This document shows positions 56,929-60,000 of a stretch of 60,000 bases of DNA, piece after piece. The stretch comes from Polytrichum commune (taxonomy: Eukaryota; Streptophyta; Polytrichopsida; Polytrichales; Polytrichaceae): the NCBI GenBank assembly GCA_950295325.1, contig OX485803.1, positions 12,588,001-12,648,000 on the forward strand. The letters are read 5' to 3'. The position numbers and the translations under genes are program-made. The notes under the pieces are model-generated. The model was not told where the DNA came from. It was given only the letters and a program-made list of their open reading frames with translations, and did no database searches. Within the stretch, counting starts at the first letter, position 1. The number at the start of each line of letters is the position of its first letter.

Positions 56929-59900
56929 GATGTTGCTAGTTGAGAAGCTGATGTAGCTCCTGCTGATTGGCTTCATTTAGGGTTTGGAGAAACTTTTAAC
57001 TCACGATCAAATGACAGAGTGGCGGAGCCTCTCTGCAACCACAGATAGGTATACGGACGGCTGGCTGACAGCAGGTAAAGTGTGTCTCATCTTTCATTCT
57101 GTTAGTATTATGTACTGTAATAGGGAGACCTAGTACAAGCGTCAGTATTGTAGAAGGTGCTCTATTTCATCTTTACAAGTTATGGAATGTAGTTCCATGT
57201 GGGATGTAACTTGGTTCAACCAATGCATGAATCACACATGGCAATCTTGAGGAGGAAACAATTGTCTTCTGTCATAATAGAGCCTTCTATGGTAATGCCA
57301 ATTTCTGATGTTACTTTACAGTCTTTACTCCCTGCAAAGTCTTGGTTTTTTGTGCTTCTAAAGTTTTCTGGCTAGCCATGCTTTGGATGTCAATCATTGC
57401 AGGTGTTGAGATGATTCTAAAAAGAAGATTGTGGGGTTGTTGTGCCTGGTTTAAGGTAGGGAGTTGTTGGATGAATGCGAAAGAATTAATCGAAGGTTGA
57501 ACAAACAAGGAAGCGGTATTGGTTCATCCAAGACCACTGATTGTGACCCTATACTCACAGCAAATACTTTTGTCAGCCATTACAACATTCTAATCACATC
57601 AGGAACCTTGGGAGCATGAATTTTTACAGCATAGTAGTAATCCATCACTGCTTCATGCAGTTTTCTATGCTTATGGATGCGATTACTTCCGGATCGGTTT
57701 AGTCAAGGTGCATGCGCCCAATTTGTTGGATAATAGAAGTGTGATCAGAAGGCCACAGTATAATTTAAGTACGTGCATGTATATTGAGTTTTGCATATTA
57801 GAGTTATCCTTTAATTTAATGGGATTTTTTTCGGGAGTTGGTCCCCCATGATTTTCCGTTCGGTACGAAGGTTGAGATTCGTCAACTTCCTGCTTTGCCA
57901 ACTTCCTTGTGGACTTCTTCTCCCACCAACGGTGGGCCTTTGGCCCCTAGCGACTCGTTTTCTTCTCTTCTTCTTGTACAGAGTTCCTAAAGTTTGAGAA
58001 CCTAAAGCTAAGGATGATGAATATTGATTGAAATTGGGATGTGATTTTGTGGTATCGTTTGTCTCTCAAGCAATAGTTGAAGGAGTTAAGAAAAGAGGGA
58101 AAAAAACAAGTCAACCAAAACATTGACCACCAAGACTTGGTAATTGGGAAGGGTCTATATAGGATGTACCGCAATATTGGCAAAAGGTGGATTAAGTATC
58201 GACAACCAATTGACCTCTTGGATTGGCATTCTAATATTGAGATGAGATTATGTTGGTATCAAATAAAAATGGGTCGGTGTGGACCTATGATTTGACAAAG
58301 CATTTAATGATAGAGTTAAGAACTTTCATTGCGTTGGCTATAACGACTCATATTGTAGAAATAAATATGTATGAATTACATCCAATGAACGAATGACCTT
58401 TCAATGATAAATAAACATGTCTTGCTAAGAGTATTTTAGCCATATTTTTCACACTATATATTTGGCATATACATATGATTAGGGTCTATACTATTTATCT
58501 ATTTTCACTTGTGTATGTATTTCAAGGGATTTCCTAGCTATGTATTTGTACATATCTCATTTTTAAGAGGGGGAAAATCTTATATATTAGGGGTATTAAT
58601 TTCATGGCCATGCACGTATGTGGTTTCCAATTCTGACAATGATTCAATGCATCTCCCATATTGCTTGAGGAGTTATGGCCAACAAGTAATTAGTGGATGT
58701 TTCACAACAATGTGAGAGTTGACATAGTGGATGGGGTTGAGGACATTACATCTTAGATTGAACACTGCGGCTCTACAAAAGTAAACAACTCCTCAATTCA
58801 ACCCATGGAGGGACATACTTGTGGGGGACTTTATTCTTGTTAAACTAGAGCACAAAGATGATCATGTTTGATTGGGAAGAGCGTTGACACTAATGAAACG
58901 CAATAACATGCCCATGTTATACATGTAATCTAGTGGTGGGAACCATGTGCAACATGAGGGGCTTCCAAGAAAACCATATATTGGGATAGCAATGGAGGAA
59001 AACATTGCCACTTGCATAATACATCCACTAAGCATGTGTGGTGTATACCGATCATGCCAAGGATTTACAAAAGACACATGAATTTCATCAAAAACAACAT
59101 AGCGTGCCATTGAGGCTTTGGACGTAGCAAACGCAACAAAATTGGGAACCTCCTAGGCACAATTACAATGATGGTGGTTCGATTTATGTAATGGGGAATC
59201 CCACCATACAAATTGCAGCCAATGTACATGGATGGATCCCACCCTAAGCTTTGTGCAATGCACAACAATGTTCAAACAAAAGTAAAAATCCATATACAAT
59301 TTTCCACAATGGAACACCTTTTTGTGCAAAAATGACGAATGAATATGAATCACATACCCAATTCCTAGAATTTCACAAATAATTTTGGTCCAGTTTTTCA
59401 CTACATCGTCTAAATTTACTTACATTTGTGATAATGGATGAGTTTAAGAAAACTCTAATCCATAGCCTAAGCATGGAAGGCCACATGTAATTTGTGGATT
59501 ATTTACATTTGGAATCAATATTTAACTAAATCCAACTACACTAAATATGATATTTAGTATTTAATATACTAAATATGAACACATACACTCAATGTCAATA
59601 ATCCTATGAAAGTAAGTAACATTAAATGAAAATTTTGACACTAAATATCAATTATGATAATATGTGGAACTTACATGTTTGAATTTAGTGTTAGTAAAGA
59701 TATAAAAAATAAAATATCAATGATAAAAGGAGAATTCCATCATATCTTCTAGCATATCTTCTAACATTAATTGTCAAGGAATGAAAATTAGTGTTGAGCA
59801 GGGTAGGGATAAAGACTTGCATAAACTAGGAAGGGGCAACTTTTGCCACATGCAATGAATTTGTTTTTCTAATAATCAATTAAGAAAATAAATTGTGATT

Positions 59901-60000
59901 CATGCAGGGGTAATTTCCATTGATGTTGAACGTAAATGTCATGAAGGACTATTTTGAAAGACATAAAGAAAATTTATTTCATGAGGGTTATGGAAGAGAT
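56929..60000. other. Gene-free right end
   Basis: AT-rich sequence with scattered short frames on both strands. A palindromic AT stretch is at about 59540-59580 (ATATTTAGTATTTAATATAC). A 20-bp string at about 57796-57825 (TTATCCTTTAATTTAATGGG then TTTT) also occurs at 1795-1815 and 25406-25426 in the HSPA12 upstream regions, a dispersed repeat. No gene is recognised. Confidence 0.35.

Overview
The window is nuclear DNA from a land plant. It is AT-rich, the genes carry plant-type introns, and the recognisable proteins are plant families: a GIL1/IRKI-type DUF641 protein, a BAT1/GABA-permease-type amino-acid transporter, the first exon of an R2R3-MYB and a piece of the SCAR/WAVE subunit NAP1. 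Two copies of an HSPA12-type Hsp70 (a family best known from animals and fungi) make a seed-free plant (bryophyte, lycophyte or fern) plausible, but the species cannot be read from the sequence.

The main architecture is an old tandem duplication with a period of about 23 kb. Copy A runs from the left edge to 19222 and copy B from 22952 to 46271. Each copy holds an HSPA12-like gene on the + strand, a decayed pogo/Tigger-type transposase, and on the - strand the 3' part (A) or all (B) of the amino-acid transporter gene. Copy A breaks off inside exon 3 of the transporter, so its transporter is a pseudogene with several further lesions. In copy B the gene continues beyond the duplication to 48768 and is intact: eight exons including a 19-nt micro-exon, 537 codons. 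Between the copies (19223-22951) lie a stranded R2R3-MYB exon 1 and a complete single-exon DUF641 gene on the - strand, which diverges from the copy B HSPA12 gene.

Because the copies can be aligned by eye, each serves as the empty site for insertions in the other. This dates and defines several mobile elements: 8-bp-duplication (hAT-like) elements at 11190-11745, 15496-18405 and 23735-23992; a 9-bp-duplication (Mutator-like) MITE at 43774-44019; and a 3.8-kb palindrome at 33474-37294 whose two 1904-bp arms appear identical, which starts TG, ends CA and is flanked by a 5-bp duplication. Another 8-bp-duplication MITE sits at 31165-31575 and a 1.9-kb terminal-inverted-repeat element at 50150-52074.

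The right end (48769-60000) is gene-poor: repeats, a nested transposon, a possible short first exon near 54907, a 316-bp tandem duplication, and an open but truncated NAP1 fragment at 56284-56928. From 56929 to the end I see no gene.

The most notable points are: (1) the two HSPA12-like paralogues are almost identical for about 480 residues and then differ sharply, almost only by amino-acid-changing substitutions, in the C-terminal 140 residues; (2) the perfect-looking palindrome, which if transcribed would form a long hairpin RNA; (3) the matched intact-gene/pseudogene pair of the transporter.
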